Positions 12,012 through 24,988 are shown, numbered from the stretch's first letter. The stretch is DNA of 64,000 nucleotides from Gambelia wislizenii (GCA_030847615.1 JAUMIR010000001.1:87283501-87347500); one strand, 5' to 3'. Notes: a model not told the origin generated them from the letters alone. Numbers and translations are program-made.

Positions 12012-13635
12012 GAAAAACAGATACTCAGCAAATCCCCAGCTAGAAATGCCATCTTTCTTCCAGAGATGTCCAGTGTGATCAGGTGAAACAGTTCCAATAG
12101 CTCTTTGCTAGGAGCTGCAAACTGTGGGCATCTTACAACTTTTCACTGGGTGCTGTTACATCTTGGTTGAAGTACATTTAGTACCTAAACACTCTATAGC
12201 TTCCCTTTCAAATTTTACAGCATCAGAATACATTGCTGCGTATCCTGTGGGGTGACTTAAATGGGTCACTTCTCCTCACCTGACTTTATTTCTTCTTTAT
12301 CACACAAATGTGTGCTCTAACCCAGACCTTTTCTGTTGGGGCGACAAGAATGATCATTTCTCATATAAGAAGGGGTTATGTCAACCGCTGCTCTGCAGCT
12401 CTTTGAATTTTGAAATGACATTAAGGGTGGGAAACCCTACATGGATTACACAAATGAGAATAACCCACATGCCAAAGCTCTCTCTGTCACTGAAGGAATC
12501 AGTATTTCTTAAGAGATCAAAAAGCAAAGATAAAAGAGAGCAAAGCTCAGTTCAGTAGCCTGAATAAAGCTAACCTTGGACCAATTTTGAATAATGGAGA
12601 GTTAAGTAAGAACCGGGTGGCAGTGCTTTGCTACTTCATAAACTTCAAAGGGCACTGTCAAGGGCAACGAGTCCAAAATCTGACCCACTTCTTGCATTGA
12701 TAAAAAGATCTGTACTGTTGCCAAGAATGTATAAGCAGTATAGATTTTCTAGTGCTGAGGTGCTTTACACTCTTGTATTTTCCAGATAATCAATGATGCC
12801 ACACCAGTATTCATGAATTTGGAACACTGGGGAAACAAAAAACAAAGACTTTTTTTAAATGTGGAGTTTTAAGGGAACGAACTTCTGCAGCAAAAGCTGC
12901 CGGGGAGCAAGACGACAGCAAAAGCCATGGAGAAGTGGCAGTGTCCAAAAATATCCCACAGAATGATGAGGAGAATATGAAATGTTTCCCTTGAAGATAA
13001 TATGAAAAGTCCAGTTGGAACAAATCCAGAGGTAAGAGAATGTAGTAAATCCAAAACTGCCAGGTAACTGATAATAAATTGTTGATGATGATATGAGTAC
13101 TACGGAAATTCTGAAGCATTACATATTCTCCTCATCATTCTGTGGGATATTCTTGTGTATTGTGTACTGAAACAATTATGTTTAATTTCTATTTTGTCTT
13201 TCCTAGTTTGGACTTGGATCTTTTGGTACCAGCTTATTACATGGAGTGCCTGTAGGTTTGTCATCCTATGGATAAGTGGAGCATTGCAATTACAGGATAT
13301 TTATCACGTATATTATTTTATGTTATATTTATTTGATATATTTATTCATTTATATTCATTATATTCACTTTTTGTTATATCAGTTAGTTTTTGTGGTACA
13401 TATTACTCACTTCCCATATTGTGGTGAATGCACAGTCCCCTGATGTAAACAACTACTGTACTTGGGTAGGAAAAAATTATGATAAAGAAAAGTCAGATGT
13501 GGCCCAGAATCTACCCAATACTGTGACAAAGGTTGTACACATCACTGCCATTTCCAGAACACACCCAGAATACTGCACCTGCTATTTCAGACTGGGTTTG
13601 CAGCAGCGTCTCTAGCTATACAGCTCCATCTAGAA

Positions 13636-14127
13636 CATGAGTAGACAAAGTGTGGCCCAATATCATTTTTGCCCCCAACTGGCCTCTGGGGGTATGGGGC
13701 ATTTACAGTATGTATGGAAGTCTCCTCATGCCCACCAGGGGTCAAAAAAACATTTTGCAAAATTTTTCAAAAAAGGTTTTGCCCCAAATGCTCTCCAGCG
13801 GGTGTAGGGGACATTTCTACCATGTTGTGTGGGCATCCTGTACCAATTTAGATCTTAGAAAAGGCTTTTTTGAATCAGGAAGTGAACTGGAAGTGACTTC
13901 TGCTCACCTGTTGTCAAAAGAAGCATCTCCTTGGCTCCTGAAATGGCTCAGAAAAGCCCCAGAACATGGTGAAAATGTCCCTTGTGATTTCTAGAGGATG
14001 TTTGGGGGCACTGAGTGGGAAATTTTTTATTTTATTTTGTGGAGGTTGGTATGAGGGGGGTGCATCCCTCCAATGTTTCCTGGCAGACCAATGCAGTCTC
14101 CTAGCCTTCCACATTTTCCTATTCCTG
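13636..14127. mobile_element. hAT-like non-autonomous transposon
   Basis: 492 bp with ends CATGAGTAGACAAAGTGTGG and inverted CAGGAATAGGAAAATGTGG. It is flanked by a perfect 8-bp duplication ATCTAGAA (13628-13635, 14128-14135), the hAT hallmark. The interior has two diverged units around 13672-13785 and 13786-13900. No transposase. Confidence 0.88.
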
Positions 14128-14195
14128 ATCTAGAATGAAAGATGTAGTTCATAAGAAAGGAGCTCCATACGGCTAAATCTTCCTTCCTTTTCTTC

Positions 14196-14384
14196 TTATT
14201 GTTGTGTCCCTCCAAGTAACTTCTGACTTAAGCGACCCTAAGGCAAACCTATCACAGGGCTTTCTGAGGCTGAGAGTGTATGACTTGCCAAAGGTCACTC
14301 AGTGGGTTTTCATGGCCAGCGGGGGTTCAAACCCTGGTCTCCAGAGTCGTAATCCAGCACTCAAACCACTATGCCATGCTGGCT
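14196..14384 (-). mobile_element. Sauria-type SINE (inverted)
   Basis: Inverted GCCAGCATGGCATAGTGGTT head near 14384, a GGTTTGAACCC B box, and the tail around GTCAGAAGTTACTTGG running into CAACAATAAG. Confidence 0.85.
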
Positions 14385-14560
14385 ATACAAAGGAAATGTA
14401 GGAGTTCTAGATCTTTCCTAACCTCTCCTAACTCTCCTGGAACAGGGGTAAGGAAAGCTTCCCAAATGACAAATAAGAATCAGAACCCCTGGTGGGGCTG
14501 GATGGTTGCTAAGATTGGGACCTGTTCTTAGCCTAACATTATATTGCTAGCTGCAGAGGA

Positions 14561-14673
14561 ATCTTGTAGCACCTTTGAGACCAACAGAGAAAGAAGCATC
14601 TGAGGAAGCAAACCAAAGTCTGTGAAAGCTTATGCTACAACTTCTTTCTCTCCATTCAAAGGTGCTACAAGAT
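14561..14673 (+). ncRNA. Hammerhead ribozyme-like fold in a Penelope-type repeat
   Basis: Core CTGAGGA at 14600-14606 and GAAA at 14624-14627. Stem II (14608-14613 with 14618-14623) pairs with one mismatch. Stem III is GC-TTAT-GC (14628-14635). The UH site is T14636-A14637, so predicted cleavage follows 14637. Stem I has 11 perfect pairs (14586-14596 with 14641-14651) across a 3x3 internal loop, extended by 18 perfect pairs (14561-14578 with 14656-14673). Penelope-like retroelements are known to encode hammerheads. Weak points are the unpaired bases next to the core in stem I and the 2-bp stem III. Confidence 0.65.
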
Positions 14674-14722
14674 CACTTTGCAACTGATATTCCAGACTAA
14701 CATGGCTATGTCTTTGAATCCT
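14674..14722 (+). mobile_element. Terminal part of the hammerhead-bearing repeat
   Basis: TTCCAGACTAACATGGCTATG closely resembles the end of widespread reptile repeats (AGACTAACACGGCTA type). The repeat unit probably covers about 14555-14722. Confidence 0.6.
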
Positions 14723-15670
14723 GTTATATTGCTGAGCATCAGATTTCACTACATTCAAATGACTCAGTTTAGAGTAAGGCTGACATGATGAAACCACAAA
14801 GCTGTGACTAAATTAAAGCAAGGCTGTGACTAAATTAAATTAAATTAAAGCAAAGCTGTGACTAAATTAAAGGAAGACCTGCAGGCCATTGAACCAGTAC
14901 AACCAGAGCCATTTTTGCAGCTGGCAGCCTCCCATGTAAAAAAAAAAATGCCACAATTTTGTTTTACCACAAATTCATCCCTCCAAATCTGTGAAACATT
15001 CAGTTACTGCCAGTTATTATTTACAAACCCACCCCAAAGTTGGGGCTTTTAAATTATTCCTAGGTCAGGTGTAGCCCATGGCTGGTGCTTAGGAAAAAAT
15101 CTGTCCCATCAAAAACACCTATACCCATATATTGGTGTCTATTTGTTTCATGATAATCATAGATATTAATAGTTTTAAGCACAACAAATATTTCTATGAG
15201 GCAACATCTACTATATATAGCAACTCCACATCCCTAGTCTCTACAACATACCCTAACAAATACAGCCAGAGTTAAGGGATGGGGAGCATTGCAATCCAAC
15301 AAGATTTGCAGACTCACACTTTCTCAATCCCTGCTCTACAATTCTGAATGCCACAAAGTCCACATGAATCACACCTGACCTATGTAGAGGATGAAAGTGT
15401 GCAACTTTCACAGTTAGCCACCCTGACTCCTTTTGTGTATGTTTAAACTGTATTGAGGCTTGTGATGCTAAATACTGTATTGATTTTCCAAGTCCCAATG
15501 GATGCCAAGAACAATGAATCTGCTTTTCATCCCATAGCTTTGGGATGCTAAGTTATTTTATTCCCTGCAATGACAGGACACTGCACAGCATTACTATGAA
15601 AGCTGTGCAGCTTGCCCAGAAAACTGCATAGTTTTCTGTGAACAACTCAGCTAATCTTGAGAACTGTGCA

Positions 15671-15771
15671 GCTCAGTGGCGGCACTAGGAGGATGCGGAG
15701 AGGCTGAAATGCACCAGGTGGCACAGTTAGAGGGAGAGGTGACACCAGCCTTAGTGACACCATAGGTGCAG
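15671..15771. repeat. Short interspersed repeat K, copy 2
   Basis: CAGTGGCGGCACTAGGAGGA through CAGCCTTAGTGACACCATAG matches 4055-4145. Confidence 0.55.
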
Positions 15772-15790
15772 TTTTCGGTATAATAAAGAA

Positions 15791-15942
15791 ATTGTGCAAT
15801 ATTCAAATTGGCAAAGGCTGCAGCTTCAGTCAGCTCAAGTTTCTTTTCCTGCTGTGTAACATTTGGGTTGCACAACATTCGAACTGACAAAGGCTGAAGC
15901 TTCAGTCAGCCTGAGTTTCTTTACAAGGCTGTGTAACATCTT
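15791..15942. repeat. Diverged tandem duplication, period about 76 bp
   Basis: GGCAAAGGCTGCAGCTTCAG (unit 1) and GACAAAGGCTGAAGCTTCAG (unit 2) lie in two successive units, each ending GCTGTGTAACAT. Confidence 0.75.
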
Positions 15943-18231
15943 TCCTTTCCGCTGACAATTCCAACTCAAAATGTGTGTAAATGTAACCTCACAAAAGTCA
16001 CTCAAACCCCCTCTTCCTCTGGTTTCCTATTACATTTCCCATCACTGCAAATTGTCACAATGTTGAACTCTTTACCACATTGTTTATATAGGGCTATAGC
16101 ATGTAATTTAGTATTGCATTTTGTACACTTTTCCCAGGTACATAGTGAAAATCACTATTAACAGCTGGGGTGGGGTGGGGTTTTCTCAGAATTTTCTGAG
16201 AATTTTCTGAGAATTTCTGCACAATTTTGTGCACATAGTGAAAAGACCATAAGCACAGGGTTTTTTTTAATACAAGGCTATGCAGTTCTCAAACTCTTGT
16301 GCAGTTATTGAAAAGTATGCCCTTTATGTTGTGTCAGGAACAACAGCAATGGTTCTCGCAAAGTTTCAGGAAGTTTCAATGTGCTATTTTTGTTTCCATA
16401 AAAGTTTCTCAAGGGGCTGGGAGCTCCAAATGTAATCCCAGTTGGAAAACTGAACAATTTCCATTTAATCCCTAATGAAAATGGACTTCTAGATAAACAG
16501 CAGAGCATGGCTCCAAAATGGCGGTGTGACTGTGTCCTCCTCCATAGACTCTAGTTTGAAATATAATGGTCAGGGAAAGACTTTAGGAACAACAAAAATG
16601 GTCCTCAAATGAAGTACCCTACAGTGAAGTATATATGATTTGGGATGTAATGGCTTAAAGGGTGGGGACACCTTTTAGCTAAATCTTGTAATGCATCTGC
16701 CAGGCAGTCTTGCTTTAGTGTCTGCAAGGAGTTTCTCAAAAAGAAGGTGCTGAACTTTTTGAAACCAATGTGAAAACTGCTTTGTTTAATAAATGGAGAG
16801 GGGCTTGAAAGAGTGTGTGATAAGGACTGTGGTCAAGAAAATTTGTGGTGAAGAAGGGTATAGGGCAGAAGAGGAAACTTGGGGGGGTGGGGAGAGCCAA
16901 ATTGGAGAGTTCTGGTTCAGTCAAATTTATTGAAGACTAATTGAATTACAAGTGTCTCCTTAAATCCCAAGCAATACAAGGAACCACCAGATGCTGATAT
17001 ACTTCAATTGACAATCTAGCCCACTACTGTCAACTTTGATGGAGCTCTCTTGGGGTTCAGGCAGATGTCCTTCTCCAGCTCTGCTAACTTGGATTCATTA
17101 ACAGCGGATGCCAGACATTAAATCCGAGGTCACATATGTTCAAACAGCCCAGCCATTTAACCAGAGTCCTTTAATCATATGAAGATATGCCAGACTGAGT
17201 GAAAAAAAGATCCTCTGCCATCTAAATTAATGCTTATTTAGTAAATCTGAATGTAAGCCCTCTGGAAAAGAGACTCAACTATTATGCTTTCTAAAGTGTC
17301 CATCCAGACACTGACTTGTTTCAAGATTGAACCATTTTGCTATTCAATGCAGAATTGACAAGTGCACTAGTTAAATTAAATAAAGATAAAGATAAAGCTG
17401 AATAGAAATAATGAAGACAAATAGTGAGGAAATCAGTTAAAGGAGGGAAGATTCATATTCATTTGCAAAGCTACAGGGTACTGTGTCACTGTCAGTCTTC
17501 AGCAGTAAACCTACTGTTTATCACAATGCTGAAGCATATAAGAACCTATACTCATTTATTGTCCCACTCCCCAAATTCTAAAATAGAATAGCTAAGTAAG
17601 CCTGTTTTGTGAGTTGTCACTAGCTATTATTCTTCAAAGTATGTCTCTCACACACACACCCCCAATAACTGTATGATTCTATCAGGGAATTAAGCAGAGC
17701 AACTGAATGCTCTTTTTTTCTTTCTCTTTTTTTCTTTTTCTAATGAATAGAAGCAGCAGAATAATCTTGTTGAGATTTGGGGTTGGGCATAATCACACTT
17801 GAAATTTCTTCAGCTCAAAAAACAGGATATTTATTTTGACTGACACAAACAAAAAGCAGTTTGGAGCCTGAGGCGACTGTGATAAGGGATTTAGAACCAA
17901 TCACCATGTGGCCCATGAGATATAACAGAATGCTGTTACAGCAGATAGAGGGGATACTGATCTCTGTTTTGTACAATACTATCATTTCTAATACTCTAAT
18001 TTCTCTTTTCCAGTTAGGAAAGACTGAGATGCAACCATTATTATTATTATTATTATTATTACTACATTGTTTCTTTGATATTGGTTCTGAACAACTTTAA
18101 GATAGGGGGTTGTCTTAAAAAACAGGAGATTCCTATTCCTCTTTCATGCTTTAGTATAACAATGCTAATTAATATTGTTAATTCTTATTAAGAATTGTCA
18201 TTAATTGTATTACAAATCATTTTTTAAAAAG

Positions 18232-18425
18232 TTCTGTGCCTTCAAGTCAATTCCAACTTCTTCTAGGGTTTTCTTGCCAAGATTTCTTCAGTGGGGGTTT
18301 ACCATTGCCTTCCTCTGAGACCAAGAGAGTAGGAACTGCCCAAGGTCATTGAGTTCCGTGGCTGAGAAGGCATTCAAGTCCTGGTCTCTCAGATCACTAG
18401 TCCAACACTCAAACACTCACTGGCT
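18232..18425 (-). mobile_element. Sauria-type SINE (inverted, diverged)
   Basis: Tail complement TGCCTTCAAGTCAATTCC, GTTTACCATTGCCTTCCTCTG, and the head complement CCAACACTCAAACACTCAC. Confidence 0.75.
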
Positions 18426-19372
18426 GTGTACAAAAAATATTACTAGCCAGGACGTTTACCCATCCTTTCCAACGATGTACTAAACAAAACATTCAGGGTG
18501 AAAGTTGGAGAGGCAATGAGTAAAATGGAAGGGAGGACATAATGAACCAATTAATAAGACTTTGTATTATCCTAAGTTCAATATATGTTCAATCACAATA
18601 TTCATTTAATGCCAAGGATGAAGAAGAGTTTTTATGACTGGCCATTTTTCAAGAATTATTCACAGCTGTAAACTTTATGGGATAAGTCTGATCTTTATCC
18701 TTCTGAGAGTAAACCAATGAAAATTCTTAATTTCACAATAGAGATGTGTCACTAAAATATTTCTGGATATACTATACATCCATGCAAGTTTTAGTATTAG
18801 AATAATTTGGACTTCGAGTACATTGCATATATTAAATTTTTGCACCAAGCAGAAAGATCGTTCTTGACAATTAGGTCCAGGAAGACCCAGAGACTCTATC
18901 CCACTACCCACTATCCTACCTGATGTTTCAGGTCAATGCAGGAAACCTCTCAACAACAACCCTTCCCCCAGAAAAAAAAATTGCTGTTAAAAGCTAACCT
19001 TAGAGTGGTTCCCATACAAAGTCTAGGCGTTTCAGATGGATTAATGCTCTGGGATATTTATCTGCTTCATGCATTTATATTTTGACCTTCAAAGAGATCC
19101 TTCAAAAGGCAGTTTCCAGCAAATGTAAAGACAATGTACCAAAAACAATCTAAATGCAAGTAAGACAGTAACATTGAACACAATTTTAAAACACTAGAAA
19201 CTATCAATAAAGACACCTTCAACTTGTTGTAAATACTCTGCATTAGATGACATGGAAAACATAACTTCTATTCTCACTTCAGCTGTCTTGCCAATCAAGG
19301 CCAAATGGAATGTTGACTATTGCTCAGCAAAATCACCATGGTCTCATCCTATTTATTTATTTATTTATAGCA

Positions 19373-19611
19373 CAGCTGTCCCTTCATATCCACTGGGGTT
19401 TGGTTCCAGGACCCCTCCGCCCATGGATACCAACATCCATGAATACTCAAGTCCCATTATGTGCAATGGCATAGCAAAATGGTGTCTCTTATAGAAGATG
19501 GCAAAATCAGGTTTTCTTTTTGGATTAGTATTTTTTTAAGAATACTGTACTTTCAAGCCATGAATACTTAAATCCATGGATACCAAATCTGTGGATACAG
19601 AGGGACAACTG
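19373..19611. mobile_element. Tigger-like short inverted-repeat element, copy 2
   Basis: 239-bp near-palindrome in the opposite arrangement to 4536-4765, with CAGCTGTCCCTTCATATCC and inverted CAGTTGTCCCTCTGTATCC ends. A TA follows the right end; the left TA is lost. Confidence 0.72.
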
Positions 19612-19687
19612 TATTTCTGCATTGCCTCCCATCCCACAAGGATAATGAAATATCAAAAACACACAGGTCCCTTCTAATGATATCTAA

Positions 19688-20199
19688 GGGCTTGTCTATA
19701 TGGGCTATTTATCCTGTCTTGCTCCTGTCTTAGAGACCTGCAGTCCAAACAATGAAGGGCTCTTGCCCCGTTTTGTCCCTGGGCAATCCTTACAATGCCC
19801 AGGGCAAAGATGGGGCAAAGATGGGGGAAGATGGGGTTAAGACCATTAAAACATGCCAGCAAAATACCTGGGGGGGAAACACTTCATTCAAGATTAAATG
19901 GATTGGGCCCCACGGGACTTTAGGAGGCCATACTACCACACTAGCCTGTCTCTGCAGCTGCTGCCACTTCCATCCATGTTGCATTCTCTGCAGCCAGGAA
20001 GCATGCCTGCACCATGTGACCAAGGCTGGTCACATGAATGGGCCCTTGAGCACATGCTGCAGCCCCCCTTCTTGTCTTCAGAGAATGTGATGAGGGCAGA
20101 AGTGGTGGCAGCTGCAGAGACGAGCCAGCACAGCAGTATGGACTCAATCCCATTTCACGCAGGTAATAGATGAACAATGGGCCTGATCTATGGACAGAA
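19688..20199. mobile_element. Family E inverted-repeat element, copy 1
   Basis: About 512 bp. The left end is GGGCTTGTCTATATGGGC; the right end is degraded (inverted TTCTGTCCATAGATC). Candidate duplication is TAA (19685-19687, 20200-20202). The interior matches the copies at 42871 and 56467 (CTGTCTTAGAG, CCCAGGGCAAAGATGGGG, CCCATTTC, ATGGGCCTGATC). Confidence 0.7.
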
Positions 20200-20424
20200 T
20201 AAGTTGTTGAGAAGCCAGCGTATTCTGCCTGTGTATATGAGGCGTAAGTGATGTGGATACTGAATAGTGATTAAAGTGTAAAGCCTTCACCCAAGGATGC
20301 CAGTATAAAGACTATTTATTGAAAGCATTACTATTCAAAAAACATTTTCAAGGTGGAATTTGCTTCTCTTCCAGCCATTCTAGTTATTTATAAGTCTTAT
20401 AATAAAAGAAAAAGCTTGGAAAAG

Positions 20425-20530
20425 TTGCTTGCTAGAACTACTATCCCAGAATCTCCCAGTCATTATGACTGGTTGTGATGCTGGCAGAGAAATTGCGGAA
20501 TTGTAGCCCAAAAAGGTAACTTCTCCACAC
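20425..20530. repeat. hAT-like interspersed repeat fragment
   Basis: AACTACTATCCCAGAATCTC ... GCGGAATTGTAGCCCAAAAAG is an inverted pair typical of a widespread reptile repeat. No edges or duplication were defined. Confidence 0.5.
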
Positions 20531-22342
20531 TCTGATACTTCAATGATATACAGAACCAGACATGCAGAAAGCACCAAGTAGATTTCCTTCACTTACCCTT
20601 GATCAGTGGTAACATTTAGCATACACATGCAAAACTAGTTTGGCAACTCCAAAGATCCAGCAATTGTCCATTTGCTGTTCAAGATGCATGTTTTGTTACC
20701 AAGTCTAGACCCTTCCAAACAAAAACTTTAGTATCCAAGGAATAATTTAAAAATGTAAATACTTGGAATATCCTGTTATAATGCAACACAACCCTAAGTG
20801 ATAAGCCTTTCTAAGAGGCAACTAAAGCCTTGAGGGAAGCAACAGAGCTCTTCAAAGCTGGAAGATTAAACATTAATCTTGGCAGCAGCTCAAAAAAGAA
20901 AAAAAATGTTCTGAATAAGGATTAAACAACAGTATTGTTTCATGCTTTCTGTTTTTTAGCTGGAATGTAAAGATGAGAAGTCTCCAAGGTTCTTCAGAAT
21001 CAAAAGGGGAATTACCTAATGATTTGATACAGCCAATGGAACATAGAACAGTTTGGCTGAAATGTGATGAATGTAAAACCGGTGAAAGGATCAACCAGAA
21101 TCCAACATTATGCCAATAGTTAGAGCCATGTCTAGTTTTTCCACCCAAAGAGGAGACTGTAATCCACATTTTATTTAGATCTGGTAGGTGAAATGCCCTA
21201 TTGACACTGCTATACTAGACTGCCTGAGATGCACTTCTCTACAGAGGCCAGTTCTATCCAGAGTTGTTCATATCTTCATTAGCTGGTTCTGATGGGTTCC
21301 TGGAGCCAAGACATTATGGGACGGATAGTTTAAGAAATCGCCTGTGCCTTTTTAACAGGCCATTCTCACACCATCCATCCTATTGTGCCTTGACTCTGAT
21401 GACCCATCAGCCAGGCACCAAAAAGACAGCTCTGGATAGAGCTTATCTGTCAGGATGTGCCAGCTGAGTGGCCATCTTTTCCTCTGGCAGCATTCTGGCC
21501 CTGAGGGACAGCTGTTCCAGTCTTCTCAAAACCAGGGTAGAGAGCCTTTACTATTCCCAAAACTGATACTGCTCTCAAAGCTTTAATATGAGTACCAGAT
21601 GGCTTGGGCATTCCCTAACAGGCCCGTCTCTAGGGATAGGCAGCACAAGTCATGGTGGCAGCAGGAAGGCTAAACAGGTAGTCTGATAACATGATTTGAG
21701 TCAGATGTTTTCTTCTCATGCAGCAATTGAACAAGGTGCCTCATTTCTTGCCCAGCAGTTCAGAATGTTGCTTCAGATTGCTCTAACACTATTTCTGATT
21801 GCCTCCAGCAAATTTCACAAGGTCTGGGCAATACATAGATAGATATAAGGAAATATGCTTCTATAAATATACCCAAACATGATCTGATAATCTCAGGATT
21901 TTTTCCGCAGCATAATACTAGGGATTGCTGTGTGGATACAGCCCTCTGAACTTCTATGCCTCTCTAAACCTCTAGGACTCAGTAAAATATGGGAGCCTCA
22001 GCTGCTTCTGTTTGTTCTAGAAAAAGCTGGAGCTCTTTAAAGCAAAATGCAAAGCAGGAAAAATACGTAACTGCAATTTTTGACAACTTGGAATTTTGGC
22101 TGAGAATACTATATTCTGTATTGCAACCTGGTGGAGGTATTGAAGCTGCTACTGCACTGTAGCACACTGTTGTTCTACTCTTTCCTTGATTGCTAATACA
22201 AGAAAAATAATGAAGAACTTGTCCAGAGAACTGTAGTAAGCATACTTTACTAGAAAAGTGTTAAAAAGTGGAAATAGTGCCATGAAGCTCTTTCACAAAA
22301 GCAGAGAAGTGGTTGGTAGTACAATAATCCTGTAAATATCTA

Positions 22343-23036
22343 TAGTTGAACCTCAACTTACGCAGATTTAACTTTCACGGATTTGATTATTTGTGAGTTT
22401 ACCATCAACAATTAAGTCGGAAATTTTTTTGGAGGAATTCACAGCATAGCAACACATATTCATATGGGCTAGAATCCTGTATGTGATATACGTATGTGTA
22501 ATCACCATAGTAAGGGTGCTATGCAGTGAATTCCAGACCAATTCCCCAATTGCCACTTGATTGACAGGAGTCTGTTCTTGCTTGGGAAGCAGCTGGATGA
22601 CATTCCCACCCCTCCCATGAGTGATTTCTGGTGCAACAGGCAGAGACAGATGTGGAACCCCAGTCACTATTCCCCCTCACACCGGAGATTGTTGCATAAG
22701 AGTGGTGGGATCGTCAACCACTTGCTTCCCAATGAACAGAAGAACAGATCCCCACTGATTACAGTGGGCTGCTTCCCAGTAAGTGGCAACTGGGGGAATC
22801 TGTCTAGGATTCACTGCATAGCACCCTAAAAACAGTGCATATACATATGTAAATCCCATTACGTATACATAAATCGCTCTTATCTTTGTGGGTTATATTG
22901 TTTTACTTTTTTTGGTGTGTTAAACATGGTCAACAGTATTAAGAGTTAAGGTTTGGAGGGCCCAGGCATATTTGTGATTTTCCCACTTTCCCGGGGGTCC
23001 TGCACCCCTAATCCCCACAAATGTGGAGGGCCAACT
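22343..23036. mobile_element. Tigger-like element with a long internal palindrome
   Basis: Ends TAGTTGAACCTCAACTTACG and inverted AAGTTGGCCCTCCACATTTG, with TA flanks. The 3' part has TGTGGGGATTAGGGGTGCAG inverted. The interior (22500-22830) is a fold-back listed separately. No transposase frame. Confidence 0.65.
22500..22830. repeat. Long imperfect palindrome
   Basis: AGGGTGCTATGCAGTGAAT near 22525 is the inverse of ATTCACTGCATAGCACCCT near 22809. Further in, TTGCCACTTGATTG and GGGAAGCAGC pair with GCTGCTTCCCAGTAAGTGGC near 22770. Confidence 0.75.
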
Positions 23037-23139
23037 TAGAAGCCAGCCTAAGTTGTGTGGAATAGCTGCCTTTATTTTACCTTGGGACTTTTGATACTTT
23101 AAAGAGTGACTGAGAGCTGAGGTCTGCGGAAGGGTCCCT

Positions 23140-23963
23140 ACTCTCTGTCCCACAGAGATCAGGGAACAGGGATTCAGGTGGGGTTACACTCCCCCTGAAA
23201 ATGCAGCTTCACAGTTTCGATATACCCCTGGATCCATCCTTGTACCTGAAGGCCCAAGTTTCTACAGGGGCTAGGAGTGCTTTTGCACATTTAAAGTTTC
23301 TGCACCAACTGTGTCCATCCCTTGAAACACTGGATCTGGCCACAGTTACATCCCATTTGGACTACTGTAACATGCTCTACTTCGGGCTGCCTTTGAAGAG
23401 CATTCAGAAACTACAGGTGGTCCTAAGAACTGCAGCCAGACTGTTAACTAGGCCAGGTTACAGAGACCATACTACACTCCTGTTGAAACAGCTCCACTGG
23501 CTGCCAGTTTATTTCCAGGCACAATTCAGAGTGCTGGTTGTGACCTATAAAGCCCTATATGGCTCAGGTCCAGGCTATTCGGCAAACCATATCTCCCTAT
23601 ATGGGCCTGCCCGGGCTCTGAGATCATCAGGAGAGGCCCTTCTCACTGTCCTATCGTCATCACAAGCACAGTTGGTGGGGCCATGAAAGAGGGTCTTCTC
23701 AGTGACTGCCCCTAGACTCTGTAATTCCCTTCCCAGGGAGGCCAGAATGGCTCCTTCCTTGTTGTCTTTCCATCAGCAGTCTAAAACTATTTATTCAGAC
23801 AGACTTTTAAAACAGAAAGCTTTAAGAATGGTCATGGGGATGCTTCAACTAAACTATTTTAAAGAGCTTTTTATCATTTTTAATTGAATTTTATTCTTTT
23901 GCTGAGGTGTTGAATTGTTTTAATACTGTAAATAGTTTAATTTTATTTTAATGCTTACTGAAG
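23140..23963 (+). pseudogene. L2 LINE reverse transcriptase C-terminal fragment
   Basis: The reading frame contains LDYCNMLYFGLPLKSIQKL, then LLKQLHWLPVYFQAQFRVL and TYKALYGSGPGY, the signature of the post-catalytic region of L2/CR1-group ORF2. A stop at about 23685 and a shift to the downstream frame (PRLCNSLPREARMAPSLLSF) show decay. It ends in an AT-rich 3' UTR. Upstream RT domains are absent, so this is a 5'-truncated dead copy. The same sub-family lies at 53885-54090. Confidence 0.88.
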
Positions 23964-24760
23964 AAAGACCACAGAATTCATCAGGAGGCTGTAGGGAGGA
24001 AGGGGTTGCTAGGTGCTGGTGCTGGTGCTATTGCTGCTACCTTGGGCCTCTGCTGCACTAGTGGAAAATCATCCAACATCGAAATTGCAGGAACATACCA
24101 GAGAACCTACAGGGTTCCTTGTATACTGACAGTTCAAGCTTCATGGATTCACAATTCCAGTATGAGTTATCCCTACTTCCAGCCTTAAAATTCTGGCAGG
24201 AGGGGGTTGGACACATCAAACTTGGCAGCAATGCAGAACTCCATCCCTCGGTATAGCTGCCTGGATTTTAAGGTGGTTTGAGGGGCATCTGTGGTCATGT
24301 TAATAGTCATAAATATGAATACCAAACAGTTATGAGATTGTAAGTCTCATACAACGTCGTAACTGCCTAACGGGAATCTGTCAGCCATTGCCATTATTTC
24401 TAATTTTGCATATCAACATGTAAATTAGCATGTGCTATTTATGTAAGTGAGCATCTTCTGGGGGGGGGATGCATAACTGTCCATCTTACCACCTCCATAA
24501 CCCTTCACCACAGTTGCAGATCACCAACAAGCTGATGAGAGCCCAGAGACAGGCTGGTAATTCTGCTGTGTGGGTGCTGCGGACAAGAACAATTTCTACA
24601 GAGCCCTTTCTCATCTTGCTACTGAAACAAACTTCAGTATGTGTGGGATATCCCTTGCACACAACTCATTTTAACAAAAATTACTTTCATGGTACTACAC
24701 TGTTTTTAATCTCTTTTAAAGTAAGATTTAAATTGCTTTTAATTCTGTTGTTATTTAATA

Positions 24761-24988
24761 CAGTGGGCCCATGGTATCTGCCAGGGTTTGGTTCCAGGAC
24801 CCCCCATGAACACCAAAATCTGTGGATGCTCAAGTCCCATTATATACAATGGCATAGTAAAATAGTGCCCATAGTATAAAATGGCAAAATAAAGTTTCGC
24901 TTTTTGGAATTATCGTTTGGGGCACTATTTCAAGCCATGGTTAGTGTAACCTGTTGATGCAGAAACCATGGATATGGAGGGCCAACTG
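24761..24988. mobile_element. Tigger-like short inverted-repeat element, copy 3
   Basis: CAGTGGGCCCATGGTATCTG start after TA, then GGGTTTGGTTCCAGGACCCC and TCAAGTCCCATTATATACAA as in the copy at 19373, ending GGAGGGCCAACTG. Confidence 0.72.

Larger units (their letters stand above)
15589..16321. mobile_element. Candidate inverted-repeat DNA element (unclassified)
   Basis: GCATTACTATGAAAGCTGTGC near 15589 resembles the inverse of the 3' edge (GGCATACTTTTCAATAACTG). CTTGAGAACTGTGCAGC near 15656 mirrors GCAGTTCTCAA near 16281. The interior includes repeat K copy 2 (15671-15771) and a tandem duplication. Boundaries are approximate. Confidence 0.45.

Noticed and set aside
12811..13119. 102-codon minus-strand frame considered as a DISC1 exon
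   Set aside because: No match to the expected DISC1 peptides and no splice sites in suitable positions.
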